Source of the DNA: Methanofollis sp. UBA420
Lineage (GTDB): Archaea; Halobacteriota; Methanomicrobia; Methanomicrobiales; Methanofollaceae
Length of the DNA: 64,000 nt
Assembly (NCBI RefSeq): GCF_002498315.1
Contig: NZ_DAGX01000005.1
Span: 104,661-168,660, forward strand
Direction: 5' to 3'
Shown here piece by piece: positions 18,203-26,455 of this stretch (positions are counted from its first letter, which is position 1; each line of letters opens with the position of its first letter). The translations under genes and the position numbers were made by a program. Under the pieces are notes generated by a model. The model was given only the letters and a program-made list of their open reading frames with translations, was not told the DNA's origin and searched no databases.

Positions 18203-18730
18203 TTAAATCTGGTGTATATTCTGTCTGGAGATATCCTGACAGTCTTCCCCCTGCTCCGGGCGGGTGGGAATCGGGATGATGATCGGTCCGTCTTTCTTTC
18301 TGGGATCGACGAGTCCGATGACGAGTTCGTTTGTCTCGGGACCATATTTTGCATAGTCCACAAGGGTCGGAGTGCTCTTCATGAACCGGCCTTTCTGGAG
18401 GGTGTACGGGATTTCAGTGAAGAACTCGTCGCACATTGCCTGCACTACTGCGATCACCTCGTCGTCTTCGACTTCAAGGGTGACCGTGCCGGTCTGGATC
18501 TTCATCTCGAATTCGGCGCCACAGACCTGGATCGTCCGCCTGTTGGTATTGGGATTGGCCTGACCGCGGGCCGGGCCGTACGGGACAATGGCCGGGAGGC
18601 CGGGACCGTTGATCACGATCCGGCGGATTCCCGGAACCCTCGCGACCTGGCTCAGCAGGCCTTCTGTCGTCTGGGGCGACAGGAGACGGAGGGGAACGAT
18701 CCTGCACTGGGGGAAGGCTGACTCAGGCAA
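18203..18730 (-). CDS. mcrD: Methyl-coenzyme M reductase operon protein D
   Basis: Operon protein not found in mature MCR; McrD binds apo-MCR and is thought to act in assembly or F430 delivery. 175 residues. Typical segments are PLRLLSPQTTEGLLSQVARVPGIRRIVINGPGLP and the C-terminal PTLVDYAKYGP. Translation starts at TTG 18730, overlapping the last 8 nt of mcrB, which implies translational coupling. Confidence 0.93.
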   Translation of the reverse strand: MPESAFPQCRIVPLRLLSPQTTEGLLSQVARVPGIRRIVINGPGLPAIVPYGPARGQANPNTNRRTIQVCGAEFEMKIQTGTVTLEVEDDEVIAVVQAMCDEFFTEIPYTLQKGRFMKSTPTLVDYAKYGPETNELVIGLVDPRKKDGPIIIPIPTRPEQGEDCQDISRQNIHQI

Positions 18731-20039
18731 TCAGATCCACGCCCTTGGCGATCTGGTCTATCGGCTTGTTGAAGACGTCGATCTTGCCGTAGGTCTCGCC
18801 CATCATCTTGGACGTGCCTTCAGGTGCGAACATCTGGGTGCCCGCATCGAGGGAGGCTGCGGCGACCACACACGGGATCGCAACGCCGTTGGCGTGGCGG
18901 GTCACGACGTGGTTGCCGTTGAAGATGCCCGGACCGCCGCCACCGTAGATCGAGTGGCTGAAGAAGGAGAAACCGACGGCGGTACCCATCATGCGGCCGA
19001 AGTCGGAGGACGGCAGGCCGGTCTCGTGTTCGATGAGGTCGTTGAAGTACAGCAGGGTCGAGGAGACTGCCTGGGCAAACCGGCCTGCACCACAGTTGAC
19101 GATGGTGGCTGCAAGGGAGCCGGCAGAGACGTAGGCGTTCCAGAGCATCGGGTCCTTGGTGTCGTAGAACTGGAAGTACCCGCCCTTCTTGCCCGGTGCA
19201 ATGACCTTGTCTTCGATCGCACGCTCGACGAGGGACTGGACGACGGAACCGACTGTGCCGGTCTCGCCGTTTGCCTTGACAAGGTCGTAGACCATGTTGT
19301 TGGCGTTGAGGCCCTGGTAGGCGTAGCAGAGGAGCTGGTTGCGCTCGAATGCGCCGATTGCCTGGCCCATCTCGAACTCACCGGCGGTCTCGAGGGTCGA
19401 CGCAAGGGCGGCGCCCTGGAGGGAGTTTCTGCCGGTCATCATGACGAAGTGGTTGACCGGGACGTTACGGAGAGCAAAGCCGATGCCTTCGTTGTTCTGC
19501 GGAATGGACAGGATGGAGGTGACAAGGGCACCCTGCATGTCCATGGTGTGCGGGTAGGCGCCCCAGCAGGCGGCCTTGACCGTGGAGGCGTTGAAGGCGT
19601 CGATATTGAACTGGTCGACGATCGCGTAGGTGGTCGCTGCGGCAACGGCGGTGATCGCTGCGTCGTACGTGGCGGCGTTCACGAGACGCTTCTTCGGAAC
19701 CTCAACGAGAAGGAGGTTGCCCTTGTTGAACTCGAGGATGTTGGTGTCGTCACCCTCCTCGACCTGGACCATTTCCTTGATCCTGGCAACGATGGCGTCC
19801 TTGTTCTCCATAATCGGGAGGTTCAGTTCGCGTCCCCTGATCTTGCCCTTACCGAGCTTTCCAATCTTGAGAGCCTGCTCTATGCCCCCAAGGTTGACAT
19901 TAATCGTTCTCTTAGTCAGGTCGATGATCTTGCTGGTCGCCGGGTTCACCAGCGGGCTGATCTTGTCGAGGGTAACGCCGCTTTTCAGCAGCTTACCGTC
20001 ATCTGAATAGAGATCGATTGTTTCTGAATATGCTGCCAT
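18723..20039 (-). CDS. mcrB: Methyl-coenzyme M reductase subunit beta
   Basis: Beta subunit of MCR, forming part of the coenzyme B and F430 sites. 438 residues, family-typical. The conserved GFSFFSHSIYGGGGPGIFNG and NHVVTRHANG segments that line the coenzyme channel are intact. AGGATGA lies 7 nt before the ATG. First gene of the operon, behind an AT-rich upstream region of several hundred bases with a TATA box at 20172-20179. Confidence 0.98.
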   Translation of the reverse strand: MAAYSETIDLYSDDGKLLKSGVTLDKISPLVNPATSKIIDLTKRTINVNLGGIEQALKIGKLGKGKIRGRELNLPIMENKDAIVARIKEMVQVEEGDDTNILEFNKGNLLLVEVPKKRLVNAATYDAAITAVAAATTYAIVDQFNIDAFNASTVKAACWGAYPHTMDMQGALVTSILSIPQNNEGIGFALRNVPVNHFVMMTGRNSLQGAALASTLETAGEFEMGQAIGAFERNQLLCYAYQGLNANNMVYDLVKANGETGTVGSVVQSLVERAIEDKVIAPGKKGGYFQFYDTKDPMLWNAYVSAGSLAATIVNCGAGRFAQAVSSTLLYFNDLIEHETGLPSSDFGRMMGTAVGFSFFSHSIYGGGGPGIFNGNHVVTRHANGVAIPCVVAAASLDAGTQMFAPEGTSKMMGETYGKIDVFNKPIDQIAKGVDLIA

Positions 20040-20171
20040 ATCAGTTCATCCTTTTACCCTTTGTGCAGGAATGTTTCTTCATGGAGAATTTCACCCGGTT
20101 TTTCAGATGCAACTCTCCAGAGTCTCTACTGCAAGCCCCGAATAGGGACATTATATCTTTTCTGGAAGGCG

Positions 20172-20179
20172 CATATAAA
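20172..20179 (-). promoter_or_regulatory. TATA box of the mcr operon
   Basis: TTTATATG on the minus strand, inside GTTTATATGC, predicts transcription start near 20150 and an untranslated leader of about 110 nt before mcrB. Confidence 0.6.
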
Positions 20180-20682
20180 CGTTCCTAATTTTTTTTAGTA
20201 AATTAACATTGTGTTATACATTAAAATAGAATATTATAATTAAGTAATATTAATTTGAGGTCATCTTGATGGCCAATATAGATATACATCAAATATATCC
20301 GGTTTCAATCTAGATAGGCTTTTTCATAGGTTCATTTTTAGATACAAAATAGGAATAAAAGTAAATTAATTATCATAGGATAATATTTATCTATAATATT
20401 ACGCGATCCCGGAGATTGCCATCATGATCGGAACCGGGTCATTCGGGAGGCGGGCGGGCGTTTAAATGGGCTCAATCCTATCAAGGGAGAAGAACTGCCT
20501 TTAAAATGGGACGATATGATATAATGACCTTTCGGAGGTGTGGCGCCGGATTGCCGGGGCCATGAGGGAGATAGCGTGGACTCCTAGACTGTGATCCAGA
20601 ACAGGCACCTGACGATACAAACGATCCTGACGATGGCGGTGGACGATGCAGAAAAAATGAAAGGAAAAAATGTTTAAAATGT
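20180..20682. other. AT-rich region upstream of mcr
   Basis: No gene seen. From 20190 to 20420 the sequence is strikingly AT-rich against a roughly 60% GC background, as expected for a very strongly expressed operon. It contains GGTCATC-TT-GATGGCC at 20259-20274, an interrupted inverted repeat, and several further TATA-like stretches (20280-20300, 20380-20400). The region 20481-20682 is the 3' flank of the zinc-ribbon gene. Confidence 0.5.
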
Positions 20683-20859
20683 TTAGAATCTGGGCTTTCT
20701 GTGCTTGGGGAGGCAATCCCGGCAGTACACAGGTCTTCCTTCAGTCGGCTTGAAGGGTACTTCGCATTCCTTACCGCAGTCTGAACAGACTGCCTTGAAC
20801 ATCTCACGGGGACCGCGGGAGAAGTTGTCCCTCGGGCCACCTACTCTGTTGCCGTACAT
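20683..20859 (-). CDS. Small zinc-ribbon protein of the CxxC-x17-CxxC type
   Basis: 58 residues. CSDC and CRDC are separated by exactly 17 residues and followed by a basic tail (LPKHRKPRF). The N-terminal half is Gly/Arg/Asn-rich, suggesting nucleic-acid binding. The ATG at 20859 is chosen: a TATA element (ATTTATAC, about 20909-20918) predicts a transcript start near 20886, downstream of the longer frame's first codon. Function unknown; such proteins are widespread in archaea and candidate-phyla bacteria. Confidence 0.75.
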   Translation of the reverse strand: MYGNRVGGPRDNFSRGPREMFKAVCSDCGKECEVPFKPTEGRPVYCRDCLPKHRKPRF

Positions 20860-21073
20860 TATGTTACCTATGCAGTTTTGACGCTGCATGCATATGTTAG
20901 GGCCGGCAGTATAAATATCCATGCATCGTTCTCAAATTATGTAACTGAGTGTGGAATCCCAAAATATGTCTCATAACATTGACCAATTCATAATAGTGGC
21001 AGGCAGATAAAATCCGGCACCGTACATGCGAAATGCTCAAGGGCTTCGGGTACGATCTTTTGCTGAGAGAAGT

Positions 21074-21739
21074 ATGAAAATACTGGGAATCAATGGGAGC
21101 CCTCGCGGGCAGGAGAGCATGACCGGACGCCTTGTCGATGCCGTGCTCCGCGGTGCGCGAGAGGCCGGGGCAGAGATCGAGTTCATCGACGCCGCAGCCC
21201 TCAGGATCAGGCCATGCAGTGCATGCACCCTCTGCTATCAGACGGGCGAGTGCCCGAAGCAGGACGACTTTGCAGCCCTCTACGAAAAGATGCTCGAAGC
21301 CGACGGGATAGTCTTCGGTTCGCCAAACTATATCGACAACGTCTCCGCGCAGATGAAGGTGGTCTTCGACCGGATGGCCGACGCCGTCCACTGCCAGTTC
21401 TTTGCCGGGAAGTACGGGTGCGCCGTTGCGACCGCCGGGGGGGCCGGTGCCGACGATATTGCGACGTACCTGAACCACGTCCTCCAGGTCCTCGGGGCCG
21501 ACACGGTCGGCGCGGCGGCCGCGGTGATGGTCGCAGGCCCTGAGGCCTTTGCCGCTACCGAGAAAGAGGCCTTTGCGCTCGGGAAGAACCTTGCCGCGGC
21601 GATCACGGACTGCCGCACGTACCCTGAACAGGAGGCACTCCACGCCGAGATGGCGGCAGGGATGAAAGCACTGGTCTTCGCCAACAAAGATGTCTGGAAG
21701 CACCAGTATGATCATTGGGTTGCACAGGACAGGAATTAA
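21074..21739 (+). CDS. Iron-sulfur flavoprotein / NADPH-dependent FMN reductase family
   Basis: Flavodoxin-fold protein of 221 residues. KILGINGSPRGQESMTG is the FMN phosphate-binding loop. The compact cysteine motif CSACTLCYQTGEC (C-x2-C-x2-C-x5-C, about residues 48-60) is that of archaeal iron-sulfur flavoproteins, which carry a 4Fe-4S cluster and reduce oxygen or peroxide or pass electrons from ferredoxin. GSPNYIDNVSAQMKVVFDR is the conserved flavin and dimer region. The ATG at 21074, preceded by GAGAGAAG, is preferred to the first in-frame start at 21026 because it gives the canonical MKILGINGSPRG N-terminus. Confidence 0.88.
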   Translation: MKILGINGSPRGQESMTGRLVDAVLRGAREAGAEIEFIDAAALRIRPCSACTLCYQTGECPKQDDFAALYEKMLEADGIVFGSPNYIDNVSAQMKVVFDRMADAVHCQFFAGKYGCAVATAGGAGADDIATYLNHVLQVLGADTVGAAAAVMVAGPEAFAATEKEAFALGKNLAAAITDCRTYPEQEALHAEMAAGMKALVFANKDVWKHQYDHWVAQDRN

Positions 21740-21772
21740 ATATCGTAGTGTTTAAGTGACCTCGGGCAGGAT

Positions 21773-22207
21773 ATGTGTATCATGCGTATCCTCCCCGTCC
21801 TCCTTCTCATCGCCCTTGCACTGGCCGCGTTCGCGGCAGGGTGTACGTCATCGCCGGTAGTAACGCCCGATGTGACGCCTGTGGTTACCGCGGCCCTCCC
21901 GCAGACAGGCGACGATCAGCCCGCGATAACTGTCGGCGTGCTCGGCCTCACCCCGCAATATAGTGTCGACAAACCCTTTTCCTATCTGGCGCGAGTACAG
22001 GCCACCAGCCCGGGCACAGTCGAGGCCACCGGCGTCGTGGTCGTGGTCACGCTCGTCGACACAGAACTCAACACCGTCAACGACACAAAAAACATTGCCA
22101 TCGAGCGTTTTGTCCCTGGCGATACGAAGATCTATGACGTGCGCCTGACCGGGAAATCTGACCGTGAGTACCACGTCGAAACCGAAGTCCTCTTCAACCA
22201 GGCCTAG
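21773..22207 (+). CDS. Predicted secreted lipoprotein
   Basis: 144 residues with a hydrophobic leader (about 5-23) and lipobox AFAAGC, so the mature protein probably starts at the cysteine near residue 24 and is membrane-anchored. A Thr/Pro/Val linker follows, then a domain of about 95 residues (ITVGVLGLTPQYSVDKPFSYLARVQ, VVVVVTLVDTELN) that looks like an immunoglobulin-like beta sandwich. Function unknown. It converges on the Mut7-C gene with a 14-nt overlap. Confidence 0.7.
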   Translation: MCIMRILPVLLLIALALAAFAAGCTSSPVVTPDVTPVVTAALPQTGDDQPAITVGVLGLTPQYSVDKPFSYLARVQATSPGTVEATGVVVVVTLVDTELNTVNDTKNIAIERFVPGDTKIYDVRLTGKSDREYHVETEVLFNQA

Positions 22208-22697
22208 AACTCTCCTCTTTTTTCCCGACCTCTCGCCGCATCCTCGCCGTGTGCGACCCCTCCCAGTAGAGGCGCCGACAGATCGGGCACCAGAAAAAAG
22301 AAAGCCCTTCCGGCTTTCGTGGCGCATAGGCCGCACCGAGTACCTCCTTTTTCTGCGCCGGACGGAGGGGCGTGTTGCAGACCGAACAGCGGTCGAAGGT
22401 GAACTCCTGCCTGATCAGGCCCCTGTCCACGAGTTGCCTCTCCTGCTCCATGACGTCTGCCGACCTGATGTACACACCCCGCCCCCCTGCCCGGCGCGCC
22501 AGTTCGGCGTCCCGCGTCAGGAGGATCCGCCCGTCAGTCTCGGCGATGGCAAGGAGCACCGTGTCCTCTCGCGGGTTTCCCGGCGTGAGGGCGTTCGCCG
22601 AGAGGGTGTCGTACCCCATCAACCGCAGGTGCCGTGTCAGCACCCCGAGCATCCTGTCGGCGAGGAAGCGCGGCCGCCCCTCAGACCGACCTGACAA
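22194..22697 (-). CDS. Mut7-C RNAse domain protein
   Basis: PIN-like Mut7-C family protein, 167 residues. RFLADRMLGVLTRHLRLMGYDT is the family N-terminus, ILLTRDAELARRAG carries the conserved TRD acidic site, and the C-terminal zinc ribbon is CSVC...CPIC with the final RRLYWEGSH. No ATG precedes the conserved start, but TTG at 22697 follows GGGGAGAGGATCCCGG, a good ribosome-binding site. This start overlaps the last 17 nt of the radical SAM gene and suggests coupling. The nuclease activity is inferred from the domain name. Confidence 0.85.
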   Translation of the reverse strand: MSGRSEGRPRFLADRMLGVLTRHLRLMGYDTLSANALTPGNPREDTVLLAIAETDGRILLTRDAELARRAGGRGVYIRSADVMEQERQLVDRGLIRQEFTFDRCSVCNTPLRPAQKKEVLGAAYAPRKPEGLSFFWCPICRRLYWEGSHTARMRREVGKKEESSRPG

Positions 22698-23691
22698 CCG
22701 GGATCCTCTCCCCGCACTGGCCGCACCGGTCCCCGTCGAGGTCGACGAACCTGCTCGAAAAACCGGCCCTCTCGATGAGCAGCGCCCCGCAGGAGGGACA
22801 GTACGTGTTCTCGTACGGCCCGGGCGGGACATTGCCGAGGTACGGGTAGCGCACGCCGAGGTCCTTTGCCTGCCTGTAGATCCGCTCAAGAGTCCTGAAG
22901 GGCGTCGCCTCCAGGTCGCGCATCTTGTAGTCAGGGTGAAACCTGGTGAAGTGCATCGGCGTGTCTGGCCCCAGGTTGTCGAGGACCCAGGTGATCAGGG
23001 CCTTCATCTCGTCTTCCGAGTCATTGAGGCCGGGGATAACGAGAGTCACCGTCTCGATGTGCATCCCATGCTCGCGGGCGGCGAGTGCGGCGTCGAGCAC
23101 GGGCTGGAGTTTTGCCCGGCAGACTTTCTTGTAGAAACCCTCGGTGAAGGCCTTGATGTCCACCCTGAAGGCATTGAGCATCGGCGCAAGTTCGTCGAGC
23201 GCCTCCTCCGTGATGTAGCCGTTCGTGACATAGACCGTGCCAAGGCCGCGCGCCCGCGCCTGTGTTCCCATGTCCAGGGCGTACTCGTGCCAGATCGTCG
23301 GTTCGTTGTATGTCCAGGCAATGCTCGCGGACGCCGAAGCGAGCGCCCTCTCCACCCCGGTCGCGGGCGGGATCTCCATCAGCCGGAGGTCGGCGAGGGA
23401 CGCCTGCGAGATGTGCCAGTTCTGGCAGTGCTGGCACCTAAAATTGCAACCGACACCGCCGAGGGAGTACGAGAGGGTACCGGGCAGGAAGTGGAAGAGC
23501 GGCTTTTTCTCGATCGGGTCCACCGCCTCTGCGGCGACCAGGCCATAATTTGCCGCATACAGGGTGCCGCCCTCGTTGACCCGCACCCCGCAGATTCCAT
23601 GTTTGCCCGCGGCGATCGTACAGCGATGAGCGCAGAGTGAACATCTGACTGTGTCCCCCTCGACCCGTGCGTATTGGTGCGCCTCATGCAT
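22681..23691 (-). CDS. AmmeMemoRadiSam system radical SAM enzyme
   Basis: Radical SAM protein of the PFL-activase-like group that co-occurs with AMMECR1 and Memo proteins; reaction unknown. 336 residues. Cluster motif GCNFRCQHCQNW (C-x3-C-x2-C) lies near residue 80, preceded by an extra cysteine set CSLCAHRC...GICGVR, with a C-terminal zinc-ribbon pair (CPSCG...CGQCG). Conserved WTYNEPTIW and TNGYI are present. The ATG at 23691 after GCGGGGGC is preferred to an upstream start at 23754. The AMMECR1 and Memo partners are not in this window. Confidence 0.9.
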   Translation of the reverse strand: MHEAHQYARVEGDTVRCSLCAHRCTIAAGKHGICGVRVNEGGTLYAANYGLVAAEAVDPIEKKPLFHFLPGTLSYSLGGVGCNFRCQHCQNWHISQASLADLRLMEIPPATGVERALASASASIAWTYNEPTIWHEYALDMGTQARARGLGTVYVTNGYITEEALDELAPMLNAFRVDIKAFTEGFYKKVCRAKLQPVLDAALAAREHGMHIETVTLVIPGLNDSEDEMKALITWVLDNLGPDTPMHFTRFHPDYKMRDLEATPFRTLERIYRQAKDLGVRYPYLGNVPPGPYENTYCPSCGALLIERAGFSSRFVDLDGDRCGQCGERIPVVRSV

Positions 23692-23796
23692 GCCCCCGCA
23701 TGGGAGTTTTCCTCCATTAAAAGGTATGGGCCTCCGGGCGACCGATCTCAACAAGATATATGGGCGTAATTCCTAAACATATAAGGTTAGATCACC

Positions 23797-24501
23797 ATGA
23801 CGAAGATCGTGCTCTCCCTGGGAGGTTCGATACTGGTGCCCTCCCTCGAATCTCATACTATCTCCCGGTACGTCGAGGTATTGAAGAAAATGGCCTCCCG
23901 CAGTCAGGTGTTTGTCGTGGTCGGCGGCGGAGGCGAAGCCCGGCGCTATATCAGGGTCACGCGCACCCTCGGCATCAACGAGGCTGCATCGGACGAGATC
24001 GGGATCATGATCACCCGGATCAATGCCTCTCTCCTGATGTATGCTCTCGGTGACGCCGCATACCCCGCGGTTGCCACCTCCTATCAGGAGGCCAGAGTCT
24101 TTGCCGAGTCTGGCAAGATCGTGGTCATGGGTGGCGTTACCCCCGGTCAGACAACCGATGCGGTCTCTGCCGTGCTTGCCGAGACGGTGAGTGCCGACGT
24201 GGTCATCAACGGCACGTCCGTCGACGGCATCTACAGTGCCGACCCGAAGAAGGACGCCCACGCACGCCGGTACGACCGGATGACCCCGCAGGAACTCCTC
24301 GAGATCATCTCGGCAGCCCGCCTGGACGCCGGGTCGAACACGGTCATCGATATCGTGGCCGCCAAGATCATCGAGCGCTGCGGGATCCCCCTTGTCGTCA
24401 TCGACGGCAGGAGGCCGGAAAACCTTTCCGAAGCGGTCTGCGAGGGCACCTTTACGGGTACCGTCGTCAGCGACACCGCATGCACCCTGTTTCCCTTCTA
24501 A
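23797..24501 (+). CDS. pyrH: UMP kinase (archaeal PyrH)
   Basis: Phosphorylates UMP to UDP with ATP. 234 residues, amino-acid-kinase fold. VLSLGGSILVP is the ATP-binding start, VVVGGGGEARRYI the second glycine loop, and NGTSVDGIYSADPKKD the conserved kinase signature. The archaeal form lacks the GTP-regulation features of bacterial PyrH. AGGTTAG lies before the ATG. Isopentenyl phosphate kinase is a relative, but the DGIYSADP and GDAAYP segments fit UMP kinase. Confidence 0.92.
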   Translation: MTKIVLSLGGSILVPSLESHTISRYVEVLKKMASRSQVFVVVGGGGEARRYIRVTRTLGINEAASDEIGIMITRINASLLMYALGDAAYPAVATSYQEARVFAESGKIVVMGGVTPGQTTDAVSAVLAETVSADVVINGTSVDGIYSADPKKDAHARRYDRMTPQELLEIISAARLDAGSNTVIDIVAAKIIERCGIPLVVIDGRRPENLSEAVCEGTFTGTVVSDTACTLFPF

Positions 24502-24555
24502 TCCCCCACCACCATAATTATTTTAGGAAAGACGCCGATAGTATTTCCTGCATCC

Positions 24556-24630
24556 GGGGTAGTAGGGTAGCCTGGTCCATCCTAGAGCGTTTGGGACGCT
24601 TTGACGGCAGTTCGAATCTGCCCTACCCCA
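24556..24630 (+). tRNA. tRNA-Pro (anticodon TGG)
   Basis: Acceptor GGGGTAG/CTACCCC, anticodon stem AGCGT/ACGCT around TTTGGG with TGG, T arm GGCAGTTCGAATCTGCC, discriminator A. CCA not encoded. Only 5 nt separate its 3' end from the nth start codon. Confidence 0.94.
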
Positions 24631-24635
24631 CTTTT

Positions 24636-25301
24636 ATGGACCGATCACGTGCCTGTTTGATATATCATGCCCTCCGCGGGCGCTATCCTCCGACAATCGA
24701 GAACGGGATCAGTTACGGCGATCCCTTTGAAGTGCTTGTCCTGACAATCCTCTCGGCCCAGACCACCGACCGCTCGGTCGAGGCGGTGCGCCCCCTCCTC
24801 CTCGCCCGGTATCCGACGCCCGCCGCCCTTGCCGCCGCGGACGAGGCGGAGGTCGCCGCCATCGTGAGGCCGACCGGTTTTTACCGGGTGAAGGCACGCC
24901 ACATCATCGGCGCCGCCCGACAGATCACCGACACCTTCGGGGGCGAGGTGCCGGCGACCCTCGACGGCCTCCTCTCCCTCCCCGGCGTCGGGAGAAAGAC
25001 GGCGAACATCGTCCTCTCCAATGCCTTCGGCATTGACAAGGGGATCGCGGTGGATACCCATGTGCGCCGGATCTCCCGTCTTCTCGGCCTCACCGACGAG
25101 AGCGACCCGGAAAAAATTGAAAAAGACCTGACCGCGCTCTTCCCGCAGGAAGTCTGGGGCGAGGTCAATGCCCTGTTTGTCCAGCACGGGCGTGCGGTCT
25201 GCATTGCGGGCAGGCCGCGCTGCGACGTCTGTCCGCTCGTCCCCTGGTGCCGGTTCTTCAAAAATGAGGGTCAGGGGAAGAAGATATCGACAACGACATA
25301 A
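24636..25301 (+). CDS. nth: Endonuclease III (DNA glycosylase/AP lyase)
   Basis: Removes oxidised pyrimidines and cleaves the abasic strand in base excision repair. 221 residues. The helix-hairpin-helix LPGVGRKTANIVL holds the catalytic lysine and VDTHVRR the catalytic aspartate. The 4Fe-4S loop is C-x6-C-x2-C-x5-C (CIAGRPRCDVCPLVPWC). The open frame continues upstream through tRNA-Pro, so the ATG at 24636 is the true start. The message must share a transcript with the tRNA or arise within it. The 3' end overlaps pitA by 31 nt, convergent. Confidence 0.95.
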   Translation: MDRSRACLIYHALRGRYPPTIENGISYGDPFEVLVLTILSAQTTDRSVEAVRPLLLARYPTPAALAAADEAEVAAIVRPTGFYRVKARHIIGAARQITDTFGGEVPATLDGLLSLPGVGRKTANIVLSNAFGIDKGIAVDTHVRRISRLLGLTDESDPEKIEKDLTALFPQEVWGEVNALFVQHGRAVCIAGRPRCDVCPLVPWCRFFKNEGQGKKISTTT

Positions 25302-26446
25302 CATCCCCAGGCGACCGCCGCAGAGGCCGGGACGGTCATGACCCAGGCGGCCACGATGTCTCGCACAATCCCCCACTTCACGGCCGAGTAACCCTTCGTC
25401 GCCCCGACGCCCATGATCGCCCCGCTCATTGCATGGGTTGTGGAGACCGGGACACCGAAGGCGGTGACGAGGGAGAGGACCGCCCCTCCCGCAGTCGATG
25501 CGCAGAAACCCTGGTACGGGCGCATCCGCGTGATCTTGTTTGCCATCATGTCCACAACCCGCCATCCGCCAAGGAGGGTGCCGAGGGAGATCGCGGTGCA
25601 GGAGATGAGGATGACCCAGAGGGGGACGGCGAACTCGGTGAGGATACCCCCGGCAACGAGCATCGCCGTGATGATGCCCATCGCGTTCTGGGCGTCGTTG
25701 CTTCCGTGACCTATCGACTGGAAGGCCGCGGCCACGATCTGGAGTTTCTTAAAGCCATGGTTGAGGATGAGCGGGTTTGAATGAGCGAGGCGCCTGATGA
25801 TGACGACGCCGAAGGCATAGGCGACCATGAACCCGAGCATCGGGGAGACAACCATGAAGACAACGACGCTGACGATCCCGGAGATGGGGAGGAGGCCTGT
25901 GGCCACGAGAATCGGGATCAGGATGGTGATGCCGGAGAGGGCGCCGATAGCCAGGTACCGGTTCCATGCCTCGCCGGTGGCGAGGGCAAGATAAACTGCG
26001 GCTGCCATACCGCCGATCGCCCCGATCACGACCATGACGACCAGTTCGACGAAGAGCATCTCCGATGGCCAGAGGATCGACTCGATCCCTGCCCGCGCCG
26101 TTGCGGCGCCGAGGATGCCGCCGATCAGGGCGTGACTGCTCGATACCGGGATCCCGAAATATGAACACCCGAAGACCCAGAGCACCGCTCCGATCAGGGC
26201 CATGAGGATCAGATGAGGAGTGAAAACGGCGGGATCAACGATGCCCCGCCCGATCGTCTGTGCGATCGCGGTCGTGAAGAGGAGCGGACCGACAAGATTG
26301 AAAAATGACGCAAGGAGCACGGCCTTGAAGGGGGAGAGCACCTTGGTCGCCACGACCGTGGCTATGGAGTTTGCGGCATCATTGAGGCCGTTGACGAAGT
26401 TGAACATCAGGGCCAGCATGATGCCGAGAATTATGACGACTTCCAT
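25271..26446 (-). CDS. pitA: Low-affinity inorganic phosphate transporter, PiT family
   Basis: Cation-coupled phosphate permease of 391 residues with about ten membrane segments in two inverted halves. Both PiT signatures are present: FVNGLNDAANSIATVVATKVL at the N-terminus and IGHGSNDAQNAMGIIT in the second half, each with GIPVSSSHALIGG / GVPVSTTHAMSGA. The ATG at 26446 follows GAGTGATC. The DUF47 partner gene ends 9 nt upstream, the usual pit-accessory arrangement. Confidence 0.95.
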   Translation of the reverse strand: MEVVIILGIMLALMFNFVNGLNDAANSIATVVATKVLSPFKAVLLASFFNLVGPLLFTTAIAQTIGRGIVDPAVFTPHLILMALIGAVLWVFGCSYFGIPVSSSHALIGGILGAATARAGIESILWPSEMLFVELVVMVVIGAIGGMAAAVYLALATGEAWNRYLAIGALSGITILIPILVATGLLPISGIVSVVVFMVVSPMLGFMVAYAFGVVIIRRLAHSNPLILNHGFKKLQIVAAAFQSIGHGSNDAQNAMGIITAMLVAGGILTEFAVPLWVILISCTAISLGTLLGGWRVVDMMANKITRMRPYQGFCASTAGGAVLSLVTAFGVPVSTTHAMSGAIMGVGATKGYSAVKWGIVRDIVAAWVMTVPASAAVAWGCYVVVDIFFP

Positions 26447-26455
26447 GATCACTCT

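Noticed and set aside
15669..18206. 845-codon open frame on the plus strand opposite mcrA and mcrG
   Set aside because: It is antisense to highly conserved MCR genes; high GC and codon bias leave the opposite strand free of stops. No motifs.
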